DNA of 64,000 nt from assembly GCF_001540865.1 (NCBI RefSeq), contig NC_033632.1, positions 2,488,727-2,552,726 of the forward strand. Reading direction: 5' to 3'. Source of the stretch: Ananas comosus. Taxonomy: Eukaryota; Streptophyta; Magnoliopsida; Poales; Bromeliaceae. Below, piece after piece: positions 36,592-49,631 of the stretch; positions within the stretch are counted from its first letter, which is position 1, and each line of letters starts with the position of its first letter. The notes under the pieces are model-generated. The model was given only the letters and a program-made list of their open reading frames with translations. It had not been told where the DNA came from and ran no database searches. A program made the translations under genes and the position numbers.

Positions 36592-37720
36592 AATAATAGT
36601 CTCACATTGATCGTTTGTAGTTTGTAGCGCAGGTGGTAAAAAACTTGGTAAAAACCTTGATGATTGGTATTTGAAATTTTAAGCTCGAAGCTCAGTTGTT
36701 TTGCAATCTTAGCTAAATTCATTTTTTAAAATAAACGAAGCAAACAGCATTGTTTTTGAATTGAATTAGAGTCTTTGTATATAGTATTGGAATTTAGTTT
36801 GCACCTTTTTTTTTTTTTGCGTGCTAGTTGTCTAAGGTGCGCGAGGTTGTTGGGACCATAGTTAGTTAATTTGGATTGGGCAAAAATTCGGTACGGATAT
36901 AATATGTATAAAATTTATTTTCTAATTCTTAAATTCGTTGAAAAATTAGGCTTAAAAAACGGATTCGGTATAAAATATAAAATATAAGATATACAATATA
37001 AGATAATTTATATTTAAAAATAAAAATTATAAGTTTTTTATTTATATTTTTAATCATTGGGGAATAATTTCCGAATAATTCGCGAATAATTCGGCTGGCC
37101 CAAAAATTCACAAATAATTATCCTTCTTTAGAAAAAATTCGTAAACAAACCGTTTAATTTGGATTTTTAATAATTTGCGAATTAACTAACTAGGGTTGGG
37201 GACTTGATTTTATTATTATCTAAGTCATAAAACTAAATTAAAATTATTTCCTATCGAATCGATTCTTTGGACATTGTAGTAACTTTTAAGCTCTCTTCAT
37301 TTAAAGGTACCATGCAAGGTGACATGGTATGTCCGATCTCTGCTCTACATTTTAAAATTATTTCCGTATTATTTACTATAAAATTAGTGTTTAATATCAC
37401 CACTCTTTAGGTCCACTGGACGAGGTCCACCCAAATAGTTTATTCTGAGAGGGGAAATTAGGTGGCGTGAAGCTATCACGGTTCACGGCCCTGATCTCCG
37501 GTTCGAACCGGGATTGTATGGTCCCGTTCGGACCGGATCATCCGGTTCGAAGGGGGCCACGCAACGGGACAATGCAGAGGAGAGAGATGAGCTCATGTGG
37601 GAGAACATGGAGCGTCTCCTCCTTCGCAACAAATGACAAAATTATAAAAGCCAAAAAAGAGAAAAAATAAAACAAAATTTATATTCAAATATAAAGGACA
37701 GTTTAATAAATTTAATAAAA
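36592..37720. other. AT-rich spacer with a GC-rich patch
   Basis: Mostly AT-rich. 37460-37640 is GC-richer, with short inverted phrases such as 'ccggttcgaaccggg'. It does not fold as a tRNA and has no convincing gene. Confidence 0.5.
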
Positions 37721-37851
37721 GAATTAATTGTATACAGATTTTTGTAAATATAGTGAATTGTAAATATATTTCTACAAAAGCCCTTGATGTTTTTAAATAT
37801 ATTCTTACCGTTAGAAAAATTTATTAAACTGTCCTTTATATTTGAATATAN
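37681..37851. repeat. 33-bp perfect inverted copies ending at an ambiguous base
   Basis: 37681-37713 recurs exactly in inverse at 37818-37850, and base 37851 is N. The second copy interrupts a Mutator-like element: the sister element at 27962 reads 'ccgttaaagaaatttagtta' where this one reads 'ccgttagaaaaattt', then the inverse copy and N, then 'aatttagtta'. Probably an assembly or gap-closing error. Confidence 0.85.
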
Positions 37852-38134
37852 AATTTAGTTAATCATAGGTTAAATATTTAAGCTTGATTAGTTAATGAAG
37901 TGAATTAACCATTTTATCCCTCTTCAATTAATAGTTAGAATTTTTGAAGAAACATATTTATGATGGCAAAAAGATCATTTTATTTATAAAATAGACGGTG
38001 TTTTAACGGTAACAAAATAAAAAAATATATTTGAAAATATTAAAATTTTTATAAAGACAATATATAAAAATCAAATTTTATAGAAATATATTTATAATTT
38101 CTTATATTTCGTAGAGATTTGTATTAAATTAATC
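37721..38134. mobile_element. Mutator-like MITE with exact 10-bp TSD
   Basis: The left end 'gaattaattgtatacagatt' corresponds to the inverse of the right end ('gattaatttaatacaaatct'). Flanked by TTTAATAAAA at 37711-37720 and 38135-38144. Internally related to the element at 27962-28696 ('aatttagttaatca', 'gtgaattaaccattttatcc'). It contains the suspect inverse copy and N at 37818-37851. Confidence 0.8.
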
Positions 38135-38144
38135 TTTAATAAAA

Positions 38145-40249
38145 CTACTCTGTGATAAAAAGGTTAGTTATCAATGTTGGGTAAAATGTGTGCATAAAAA
38201 ATGCAGCATTTTTTTCCTTATGCACACATTTTAGGTCTGGTTGGATTTAAGAAATGCAGTTTTTCTAATTTTCATTTCTTAAATTTTTTTGTTTAAAACA
38301 AATACCATCTTAGTGGTTAATAGTAGAACCAACTTTTCCTTTTCAGTTGTTAAGTTTGCACCTATTTTAGATTTATTTTTGTTTCTCTATCTTATACAAT
38401 TTTTCTTTCTCATAAATTTTATTATCGTTTTTTCTTGCAAATGTTTACATTTTTGTAAAAAAATATGTATTATTTTAGACAAAATTTAATAACTTTATGG
38501 AGAGCAATTGATTAAATAGTACAAAGATACAAAATGTTTACATTTTTTTATCAAGTTAGTTTTCAAATATTTTATTATTATTTTAATATATTTTATTATT
38601 TTTTAAATCAAAATAAGCTTAATATATACTCGGTCATTTTTAAACAACATAATTTTAACAATTTTTATATAAAATTATAGATTTATTACTTACAGTTTAA
38701 ACATTGAAAAAAAAGATAGTTGAATTTTGACTTTAAGAAAAAAAAAAAACACGATGGAAAGTAAAAAAAAAAAACATATAAAATCTAGTAAAATATAGTA
38801 TAGTAATAGTAATTAAGCCTTTTAGAAAATTACGGTTAAGAGTCTTTGAGTTCTAAAAAGCCCAAAAGGAGATTTAGCTAATAATTTCGGTCTAGTTTAG
38901 TAATGTGGTCACTAAAATTATTATTGTTATGCTACATAAAAATTAAAAATTTTAAAAGTACTTTTAATATTTTTTTCTAGAATATTATAAAATTACGATT
39001 ATAGCCGTCACTGAAAAAAACATAAAGTCACATGCTTACTGGAGAAGCATGTTACAAATGTAATTACATTTTTAATATATTGGCCGAGAAAAAAGTTTCA
39101 AGGTGGGATTAAAGTAATTTTGTATTTGGTTGAGAATTAGGTTTAGTTCAGATATAGATAAAATAATATTTGGTTGGAATAGTTGGGATAAGAAGATAGT
39201 GGATAAAATAGTATTTTGCTTGGTTTGAGTAGTGGGGTGGGGTGGGATTAGTGAACTTCACTCTAAATGGGCTATTCCGGAATAGTCCATTTGGAATGAA
39301 GTTAGCTAACCCCACATTCCAAATTGGGCGTTTGAAAATAACTTTGGGGTTAAGGAGTTATTCCACCCTTTAACTCCGATCCAAACCGGTGCAAAGGTCT
39401 TAAATATTTTGGACCTCCTATAATATAAAAATAATACTTGTAACTATCAATCATCAAACTAGGCCTTTTACGGCGCGATAATTCGGATAAGAAAGAATAA
39501 GCAAAACTTTGTCGGTTCCACGATTTCTTCATAGCTAGCGTTCTTTTTCAGAAATTATTTTGTGTGACCCTACATCCCACCAACGGTCGATCCTTCAACT
39601 AACCAAATATAAATCTACCCTGTGCTTAACTTTAATGGATTAATTAATTAATAATAATTTAATTAATATTTGATTGAGTTTTAACTTTTAATTTCCGTAA
39701 AAAATATATATTTGTAAATATGAAATGGTTAGATTTCACATCTTGGTTCGGTTCGGTTCACAATAATGAGTATGTTGTTATTGCACCAGTGACGCACAAA
39801 CCCCGCTCGACCCTTCTGGAACCTCCACCCTATCCTTACGTGCCACGTCACCATCAATCCCACCCCGCCCATTTATACTCCCACCTCTCCCCCTCCTCCT
39901 TCCTCCCCACTCCTCGCTAGTACACTACGCTCTACTCTCTCCACCCAAAAAAAAAAAAAAAACAAAAAAAACTCAGCATTTTCATTTTAATCTTTGTTTG
40001 TGAATTATTCTTCTTAAATTTCGAGCTCATTTCATAGCACTCGTTTCCATTTTAACCAATTATTTTCAAATTATTATTCTTTTTAGTTTCCAGGCATTTT
40101 TAGCACATTCTTTTGTTGTGTGTTTACTCACTTTCTAATTTTTTTTACCCCCAAATTCTCATACTGAAAAAAAAAAAAAAAACCAAAAAAGAAAAGAAAC
40201 GAGCAAATTAATTAATTAATTAATTAAGAAAAAAGAGGGGGAGAAGAGA
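38145..40249. other. AT-rich spacer and promoter of the NHL-like gene
   Basis: 38.1-39.1 kb is very AT-rich and featureless. 39.1-39.4 kb has 'tttggttgagaattagg'-type phrases of MITE character. From about 39780 the sequence becomes promoter-like (CCACGTCA at about 39843, TC-rich tracts), followed by a leader with poly(A) runs and an (ATTA)n tract directly before the ATG. Confidence 0.5.
39870..39877 (+). promoter_or_regulatory. possible TATA box of the NHL-like gene
   Basis: CATTTATA followed by a CT-rich region. It would place the transcript start near 39900 and give a leader of about 345 nt. Confidence 0.35.
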
Positions 40250-42232
40250 ATGGCGGAGAAACCTACCGCGAAACCGGCGCTGCAGAAGCCGCCGGGGTAC
40301 CGCGACCCGGCGCTGCAGAAGCCGCCGGGGTACCGCGACCCGGCGCTGCCGCCGCCGCCGCAGCGGCGGCCCCCGGCGCAGCTCCACCCGGCGTTCCGCC
40401 ACCCGGGGAAGCCGCTCCCCCGGCGCCGCCGCAGCGGCGGCGGCGGCGCACCCTCGCTCCGGCGCGCCCTCTGCTGCGCCCTCGCCGCCGCGCTCGCGCT
40501 CACCCTCGCCGCCGCCGCCGCCGCGGCGCTCGCCTACCTCTACTACCAGCCCCGCCTCCCCTCCTTCCTCCTCCTCTCCGTCCGACCCCACCGCGCCCGG
40601 ATCTCCCCCCGATCCGACGGCGGGGACGCCGTCGACGCCGCCACCTCCGTGCGGCTCCTCGCGCGGAACCCTAACGGGAAGATCGCGCTCGAGTACGGCC
40701 CCGGCGAGGCGGCCGTGGCGGCGGAGGACGAGGACGGGGACGTGGCGACCGGCGCTGGGCCAAGGGCCCGGTTCCGCAGCAAATCGGTCCGGTTCAAGGT
40801 CGAGGTGCGAACCCGGGTCGGGATTCTGGTGGGCGGTAAGGGCACCTGGAAGGTCCCCATACGGGTCGAGTGCTCCCCCGTGAGCTTGAAGCGGGCCCAG
40901 GGAGACGGTGACCCGATTCCCTGCCGCATCTACTGGTTCAAATGGTCAGTGCTTAAATCTCTCCTTATTCCCGCTTTATAATTATTATAATAATAATTTA
41001 TTATCTCAAACTTACAAAATATTTTAACCAAGTAAAATAATATGTTCGATAAATTGTTTAATTCTCATTTGTTGTAATTTCGCATCAAGATAAAATTAGA
41101 TTTGTAATTTCGCGAATTCAAGTTCAGGAAGACGCAAGTAAAACTTCGCGACAAGGTTTTAGTGGTAGAACTCAAATTGATGGATCTTTTTGAGAATTTA
41201 GAGGTCGGGTTGCAAATTTGTGTTGTTGATAATTTAGTACATTCTAGGTTAAATTGAAGCTACATAATCACCCACCCTCTTTAGCTTAGAGCCTGTTTGA
41301 TGCAGTTATATTAGCACACATGAATCCGATATAGTAAAATTGTCAAATCCAATGCTATCATAAAATTTACAAGACGAAAGTCGCCTATCGACAAGTGTAA
41401 TTCACAAGAAATTCTAACAAATTGAATTGATGCTCTCCAGTTTGGTAAAATTGATTTTTCATTAGAGCATTGCTCAAATCATTTATTAGTAAATCTATGA
41501 ATTAGCTTTAAAATTGGCTCTGATAATAACATTACCCTAAAAATGAAACGATTGAGTGGGAACTGTATCGACGACCGACACATATCAGAATCTATGTACC
41601 AAACTTTTGAGGCTTTAAGCCTCATGTAGGTAAAGCACAAAAAGTTGGTGGAATCAATAGATCATGATTAAATAATAGGTCCCATTATTCTTAAATCTTT
41701 TTGAAGCAAAGAGCAAGGAATAGGATTCTCCTATATAACAAAATTTGGCATTTTTTGTAGATAATATGGGCCTTGGAATGATGATGAGAAGTCATTATCT
41801 TTAAAAGGACATTATTGCACAACTAATGGGCCATAGTTAGACTAAGCAGAGCATTTAGCTTATTAGGTGTGAGTAGCTGCTCAGGCTCCATCAGTGAGCC
41901 CAAAATAGCGACTGACCATCTAGCTAGGGTGGCGGGTTAGATCCCATTGTATTATCGATCGATCGATTCATTTAATCAATAAGTTAGTTCTGATCATTAA
42001 TTGAATTTATGATCGTGTTTAATGGTTCTGATTTGCTCGTCAGTAAAAGTGACTCTGTTAATATTATATCGTGATGTAAACTTTCTTTTTCATTGAAAAC
42101 TATTAGCTATCATGTGAAGTTAAAAAGAAAAATTTATCCAATTGAAGTTTTTGCCTTGCTCGGAATATTAATTGAAAAATCTTTTAATGCCTTTTTTTTT
42201 TCCCTTCAATTTTCAGGATAAATCTGAATTAA
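40250..42232 (+). CDS. NDR1/HIN1-like (LEA-2) membrane protein
   Basis: Exons 40250-40944 and 42217-42232; 711 nt and 236 residues. The acceptor at 42216 follows a strong pyrimidine tract and gives the family-like end FKWINLN. A second acceptor at 42241 would end WLAKLHGLKN instead. Pro-rich cytosolic N-terminus with a tandem LQKPPGYRDPA repeat (residues 11-32), a basic patch RRRRS (58-62), one membrane segment at about 73-97 (Ala/Leu-rich), a YYQPRLPSF linker, then the LEA-2 region with NPNGKIALEYG (140-150) and VRFKVEVRTRVGI (180-192). Compared with typical relatives the part between EYG… and the VRF strand is short, as if about 35-45 residues of the core were missing. Relatives sit in the plasma membrane and are linked to defence and stress. 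Strongly GC-rich first exon. Confidence 0.85.
40277..40342. repeat. 33-bp in-frame tandem duplication in coding sequence
   Basis: Unit 40277-40309 is repeated exactly at 40310-40342, with a partial third start (GCGCTGCC). It encodes two copies of an 11-residue unit, ALQKPPGYRDP. A multiple of three, so the frame is kept. Confidence 0.9.
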
Positions 42233-42954
42233 TATGCTGCAGGCTCGCTAAATTACACGGTTTGAAGAACTAATGGATTTTAAAAGGATTTGCGCTTGGC
42301 TTTGCAATATATATTGTTTTCTTTTTTTTGGCTAGTAAGCCTAATGCATGTCCCAGCATGAAGATGAAGACAAGTAATATGAAGCGCATGGCAAGCCCAA
42401 CTCTGTTCAATTAATGTGTAAATTATCTATTTATGAAGCTGTCGAGACCGGCGCAATCGCATTTTACCCATTGATTACGATATTCTTTCTCTTGTAAAAA
42501 AGCTTGTGATCTTCTTTATTTGTTGAGACCATAGTCTGAATAAGGTGTTGTATGTGGCTAGTATGTTGATAATTTTATGAGGAGGTTGTGTGTCAGCAAG
42601 ATTGTTATCTTTATAAAAAGGCATGTTTCTATCTAAGGCTAATTTGTACTTGCACTGTAAGTTGAAGATGTGATAAAGCGAGATGTTACTTAATAATGTT
42701 GTTAGTTTTTTTTTTTTTGAGGGAGATAGGTAGCATGCTATCCGCCTTGTTTATTTTATTTAGAAATAAATTTTAGGGCTATATGTTCTGATTACTAGGC
42801 CCGTGGATAGTGACTGGTTGTTGTCAACTGGGCCCAATAATGACAAAAAAGAAAAGGACCCAGAAGGGGAGCTCTGGGTTGTGTCTGATTCAATGTGACC
42901 GGTCACTTTGTTGCAGTCGAAGGCTCAAACCCTTGCATGAGTACATATACTTAT
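42233..42954. other. 3' flank of NHL-like gene
   Basis: Likely 3' UTR, then AT-rich spacer with a poly(T) run at about 42706. No gene is seen. Confidence 0.5.
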
Positions 42955-43166
42955 GAGTCCAGCTACTATACTCTTTTGATGGAGTATAGTTTCTTTTGTT
43001 AGTTTTCGGCCGTTAAATCTCCCAGTTTGACTATTTTCATCTGTTAGATCATACTATTCAACCCTAGGGGATTACTATCATGCTAACCACACATCCCTTC
43101 ATCCCACGGTCGAAAATTTATGAATACAAAGAGATCTATATTTATAAGAGTATAGTAGCTTTACTC
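42955..43166. mobile_element. small MITE with 'gctactatactct' termini
   Basis: Left end 'gagtccagctactatactct' and right end the near-exact inverse ('agagtatagtagctttactc'). Inner phrases 'cggccgttaaatc' and 'ccacggtcgaaaat' also pair. About 212 bp; no exact target-site duplication found. Confidence 0.75.
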
Positions 43167-46100
43167 ATATATTTATATAAGTAAATTTTTTAGAACTTGA
43201 TCTAGCTAGTAGTTGATTAATATCCTATATGAGGATGAAGGACCATAATGATATGCATGGATGCAACATGAAGAATTGGTTCTTATTTTTCTAACTGTAT
43301 AAGAGGAGGGTGTAGTGAGTTGTAACATTAATTGTTGTCTTTGCTCATTAATTTCCTTCTTAATTAGTCCAACCAACTACAATTGAAGGCCATGATTCCT
43401 CTTTATCTTTGATGCAAAAGGCATGGGCTTAAAGAATTTCATAGAGGCCAAGACATGGCTTAAATCAATCCATAATCTCATTATTATCTTAATGCATGGT
43501 GTAGGGATTATATAAATTGATAATTGAACTAATGATGTAATTAAAAGGTGTGGCTCTTAAGTTCTCTGTGTGGACAGGGAATGCATATTAAGTTAGAATT
43601 ATTGAAGGTCTACAAAGCAAGTACTAGTAGATTCACCGCAACTTGCTGTGTTTTAATGCTCTAATTAAGAGATTGATCAATAGAATCCAAAAGATTGTTT
43701 CAGCTTTTATACATCACGTGGAGCTGAAATAAGTGTTGGAATGATGCTCAAATAAAATATTTTAACTTAAAAAGCTTCAACTTCCACTAATCTGATGAAA
43801 CTTCTTATAACTTCTTCGAACAACAGTATTTTTAGTAACACTTGTGAAAGAAAATTCTACACAGAGGCTTCTCTGGCCTGAGTTGAACTCGGGTCGGTTC
43901 TGTGCCCATCCTTAATCTTCTTACTTAATAAAGCTGAGGCAATTAATGTGTACTTGAACTGTATTATTAACTTTATGATATTGTCTACACAATTAGTTTC
44001 ATCATGCTTGAGTTAGAATAATTATAAGTTCATGTACGTGTGCTTCATGAGATCTAAACTGGTAAAAAATAATATTTCAAATCTGTACCAACTAAATATT
44101 TTCTGTGTGTGTGTTCGTGTGCATGAAGATAATTTATTAGCTGGACCTGGTCCACAACATCAACCATGGACCATCTAACGATCTACCTTCGTATCCTGCG
44201 TGGTTTTAATCAAAATCCAAACACTTAAATCAAATATATATAAAGAGAGATAATTGATGTAATCACCACCATTAGCCATCCACATCTCCAATTCTTTTGG
44301 TTTCAACTCTTTTGGCCAGAGCTTACAATTAATAAGATGATTATACACTAATAATTGTACATATATGTTGCAATGATCTAGCTATTACCTTCATATGCAA
44401 TTTATAACCACTGCTAAATACTTAATTTAAGCAATATTGCATAGCAAGCAAATTAAGCAAAATGGTTAGACGATCTAATAGTTTAAGGATGGAAAGCGAT
44501 ATTAGCGGATCAACATTTACCAGCGGATTTGGTCAAATTCAATCAAAGAATAATAATTAAATTTAATGAATGTATCTACCAGTAGTAATTTTTAATTAGT
44601 TCGTATCATTACATTCGAATACGCTAGAGCTTCTTGAAAATCAATAGCTTGTTATTAGAATTATTTGATGTAGCAAAAATTCATTTATTAAAGCCTCAAT
44701 CCAATAACTTTTTATTGATGGAGATATATATAAGCTTCGAATCGAAGCTACTACTTTTAAAATTGTGAAACTTAATTAATTTGTTTTCCATGATATGAGG
44801 CTAACAAGTTTTACTGTAATTTGCAAGCACATGACTACTATTTAATTCTAGGAGTAGAGAGGCTGTTTTAGAAGCAGGCCAAACGCACGTACTATGTCCT
44901 TTTCTGTATTATATTTTTAAAATTCTAAGGTGAACGTACGGGATCGATTATTATCCAAAATGGTGAAATTAATTAAGAAAAAGAATTTATTGAATAAGAC
45001 ACAATTACATATATGACGGTGCATCGAAAAAGAACATGATTATGATAAGGTTCGTAGGTGGTGAAATGAATGCTGATGCTCATTTTATTTGAAACTTGAA
45101 TGAATCATGAAGCAGATATTTTTCCTACATTTATTAGAGGATTATCAATTACAAGTGATCGATATATTATTAGTTCATGATCAAGTCAATTAGCTGATCT
45201 TTATTTTCTTATTGTTTATATATAGGAATAGTCGTAGTATATGTAATAGTGAACTATAAAAGAATCTAAATACAATTAAGGACCATAAAAGAATAAAAGC
45301 GTGGAAAATAATTTTAAAAGATATTGAGATATAGGCATAAGTATGAAAATGAGTTACACTATATATCCCCTTCATGTTAATGTTAGGTGTACTAAAGCAA
45401 GAGAGAAATTAATCTTTCAAATTCTATCATAAAGTAATAATTTTCATCAAGAAAAATGAAGTTCAATCAAATTCCACAATAAATTAGAGAGAGCTACGAC
45501 AAATTTTTCAAATCATACGATATGTTAGTTGAGACATTCAAATGAAAACATGGCATATTGTTACATAGCCGATCAAATTAAGAAACTCAAATTAATAAGA
45601 ATTTTTTTTACCCCGCTTGGATGATTCACAAAACCAAATTAATTGTAGATTTGATGACCCGAAATATTATATTATATATATGGATCATTAATTGTTAGAA
45701 TCAAGGTCGTGTGACATCCATATGGTGACATTTAATGAAGGAGACGTACATTGAAGAAGAAGAAGCACAATCATGTAGTGTATAATATAAGCTTTGTCGA
45801 CCTTAACTTAATGCAACATGTATGTACATAAAAATAGGTGCATGATATTATGATTAGCACACGTAATTAAGATAGTTAATGCCACCACCTTATGATGTTC
45901 TCTCTCTCTCTCTCTCCACCTTTGATATATATTTGTTAAGATTATTATTGAACTGCTTATATACAGTCTTAGATCAATCTTTTGTTGACATGGTATAAGA
46001 GCAGATCCTAATTAATTAATTAATCATCTATTGATCATATATTTTGAAATTTTGTGCCATTTGTTAAACAATCGAACTTGTTGCATTTAAGTTGCAACTT

Positions 46101-46374
46101 ATTAAGTATGAATTAGATATATAGCTTCCAACGTCAAAACCCACATGCCTACCCCAACATTAGCCTCAAATCATGATCTAAAAAAATATATATATTTATG
46201 TATTTATCAATTCATTTACTAGTTCCGTGGAGGTGTACTGTTGAGTTCGTGCACACGAGTGGGCTAACTCAAACACCTAAAAAAGTAAAAAAACCTTTAT
46301 TTTACCTTACTTGTAGTGCTTTGGAACTTTGGCAAATGGCAATACCGACAAAAAAATATTGCTATAAAAGGCAT

Positions 46375-46377
<3 letters not shown>

Positions 46378-46413
<36 letters not shown>
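46378..46413. repeat. TA microsatellite
   Basis: About 17 uninterrupted TA units. Confidence 0.95.
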
Positions 46414-46416
<3 letters not shown>

Positions 46417-47857
46417 GAAACTAGCCTATAAACTTAAAAAAGGCATGTTCACGAACAAAATAATAAGATTAGAGATATCACCACCTTATTTATTATATCA
46501 GTGGATGATGACGTGTCCACCACCTGGCCCACACGTGGGAGGGAACCATTGTCTTAAGGGTTTCACACACTTTTTGATGTACCGTAACATAGTATATGTC
46601 TAATTCTATAAAGCATTGAAAAATAGTGAAAAAGAATGAGCACTACGTTGCATGTCTCCATGAATTAATCCTGAGATGGTTTAGATCTAAGTTTTGAGTA
46701 GCAAAATGCACAATATGTCCTATAAAATAATTATATAGGTGTTTTTCTTAGATGGATGTACTATTTTGATCATAATTATTGTTTCTAAAGTGCGTGAGGA
46801 TCATATAATTAAGTTATATTAAGTACAGGATTAATTCCAGAAAAATTTAGAAATAGTAATTTATTAAGTTTGATGGTGAAGTACATGATCTAGTACTATA
46901 AATACTGTTTTTGTGGGAAAGATTCTAAAGAAGCAAAAACTTAGCATGGGTGAGACATAAATGTGTTCGACTTTTGTGCAATACATATATAGCTAAAAGG
47001 TAGGTTTAATTACGCATGCAAAACTCATAAAAGTTTGAATTTATGAAGTAAATATCTTAATGTTGTACGTATTAATTGTTTTAAAAAGTTTAATTAATAC
47101 AACGAGATTACAATATATATTAGTTTATAGCAATATAATTTCTCACAAAAAAATAAAGATCGTAAAAGAGATCTATTCATTCAAAGACCAAAGTACATTT
47201 CAATATCTCTCTTGAGACCTTTGACCACAAATTCCATTATTAATTTAGCGCGCTCTATTAATAGTTTCTTCTAATTGGATATTATTAGTCTACAAAGAAT
47301 CTTGGAATAACAATGCAACTAGAGCATCTTTTGAACCCAAAGAAAACCCAACTTAAGCATGCATGTGCTAGACTTTTTTTAATTAATTTCTGGTGTACTT
47401 TGTCATCTTTTACTCTAATTCTAGCATCACAATAATTAATTGGCTTTGTTAAACTTTGTGTCGATTTAAATCCGTGTCGATGGTTACTTCGATCAGAAAA
47501 TCACATAGGTAGTACGATCCATTGATGCTCACTTCGTACAAGTTTATATATGTTTTATACAAAATATATCTCAATCGCGAATTTCGTGTCAGTAAAGTAT
47601 TTCTGTAGCGATCGAGCATATTAATTTGAATTTTGAAGAGTATCTCCGTGTTTGTCTATTTTCTAATTGACCATGCCAATTTATCAAAATTCTCATATTT
47701 TTTGATATTTTGTATCATCCTAATGCATAGGGTTTTAGGTTTTAGATGCTCCGTCGATCTTAAATTTCTTTTCCACAATCTTTTCAAACACTTTTCCTGC
47801 AAATAGATTACAAAGTGAATTGTTTCCTAAATTTTTTTTAAAAAAGAAGATATATCT

Positions 47858-48050
47858 GACGTGTACCTTGTTTGCGTGGACCTATCACAAGAGAAGCGAC
47901 AATTGGGGACGAGTCAAATTTTCGGTCACTTTCCCACGTCACAGACTCGCATTTGCTCTTGCGGTCCCAACCCAACGATTTGGGATGTTGCGATCCGACG
48001 TGGCGGCCTGTGAAAGCTCTCGTGTCTCGGGATTCGGGCGCCACGTCACA
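47858..48050. promoter_or_regulatory. cluster of ACGT-core motifs
   Basis: Within 200 bp: GACGTG at 47858, CCACGTCACAG at about 47934, CGACGTGGCGG at about 47997 and CCACGTCACAG at 48041. Such cores bind plant bZIP factors. No gene is recognised next to them, so they may be an orphan promoter or chance in a GC-rich patch. Confidence 0.3.
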
Positions 48051-49631
48051 GCCACGCATGCGGCGGTAGACCGGTAAGTTGACCAGGGTGGTTTCCAGGA
48101 CCCAATGGTAGACCGACACGTTGGTCATCTAAACATTAATTGGCGTTGCTCGATTCATTGTATCATATTAATTTATCTCTATTAAAAAATATATGAAATA
48201 TTTTTAATTTAAAATTTAAATTTTTTTAAAAGTTTTAAATAAAGAATATAATATTTAGATAGAAATAAAATTGATATATAACAGAAGATTGAGGCTTTCT
48301 AATGAAGTTTTTTTCGCTGCCGGTTTCACTGTCGAGCAAGGGCGGATCGACTGAGCCAGTCGTCCGCCTATCTTCCGGTCACCGAACAGGCATTGCACAG
48401 TCCATTGCCACTTTTGGCATCCGAGTATAAACTACGTTATTCCCTTATTTGGGTATCATATATGAAAAATATTTATGTACACTTTATTAATAAAATATAA
48501 ATTTATATGTCGGATCGGAGAATTAGAGTGTAAGATGTATGAGTTGAGCACCAGTGCTTTTAAAAGCATAAGAGTATTTGTGGTTTTGACTTTTTAGCCT
48601 TCGGATTGCTTCAAGATTCGTATAGCGCGCGTTATTATCCGTGTCTCCCATTAAATCCTTGTTACTAGTGCTACACGAATTTTGAGTGAATTCCAAAACT
48701 AAAAAGTTACAAATATATTAAGTTATTATTAAATAGTCATATGTACAAAACCAATTCATCGTATTTTAGAAATAGCGGTGACATTATCCTTAACCCCCCC
48801 AAAAAAGGGTTAAATTATTGGGTAGGCACTGTCTAGCGAATTATTTTTAACCTTAAACACAAAATAAAACTTAAGTGAAATAAACAATTATAATATTGGC
48901 AATTGAGTGATTATACATTAATTGTTAAGGTACGATTCTACGTTGATTACTTAATTTCAACTCCAAAGAGTCACTAATGCGGTCAATTAATGTTTCTACA
49001 CATTGACCTATTTTAGTGTTGTACGATAATTAACACTCGTAATCTTATTGTATATATTAAAGCATTTAATGAAAGAGAATAAATGCAATTATTAAGCAAA
49101 TAATAATAGATAATAATGAAATTTTCTGAGACAAGTGCTACATTGTCAAATATGCTTTTAGGGTAGTTTTTTCGCATTGAAAGATTGAAGAGGAAGTGAA
49201 ATTAACAAAACTATTCATATGAATGATGATTGTCGAATCCTTGGCAGTGGATGAAAGCCACATTAATTAGTAAATTTTCAAATTTTAATTTGTATTCAAA
49301 ATTATATGTATAAAATGTATAAAATTATGAGAGTAAAATTTGATTTGGTTTCTACATTCCTTATTAGCTCCTCTTTGCAGTCATATAATGAAAACCGGTT
49401 CGAACATGGTCAATCTTCATGTGGCACGACAAAAACGGTGCAAACACAGGGTGATCGCTTTACTCATCTATGGCAGGGATACATCTGGTGTTATCAATAC
49501 GAACAATAAATGAATTCGTATCTTCTATCATAATTTTTCAATTTTTCGAAAAGGTTTTTTCTTATGGTTCTTCCCTATCACGATTTGTAAAAGTGCGAGA
49601 TATTCATAGTCTATTTCTTTTTTCTTGAGAT

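Larger units (their letters stand above)
43167..49631. other. gene-free AT-rich region
   Basis: No exon-like frame was found. Features: a TC run at about 45899-45916, a TA microsatellite at about 46378-46413, a GC-richer patch at about 47855-48130 with several ACGT motifs, and another at about 48300-48420. The 67-codon frame at 49306-49509 is unrecognised and lies just upstream of a plastid rRNA fragment. Confidence 0.5.

Noticed and set aside
37470..37570. Possible tRNA gene because of 'ggttcgaacc'
   Set aside because: No cloverleaf: the acceptor and anticodon arms cannot be built around it, and the phrase is part of a local inverted repeat (ccggttcgaaccgg).
40250..42290. Alternative second-exon acceptor after 42240, giving a C-terminus LAKLHGLKN
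   Set aside because: The acceptor at 42216 has the better pyrimidine tract and yields the family-like ending WINLN.
49306..49509. 67-codon frame upstream of the plastid rRNA fragment
   Set aside because: No recognised motif and no promoter. Possibly organelle-derived non-coding sequence, but I could not identify it.
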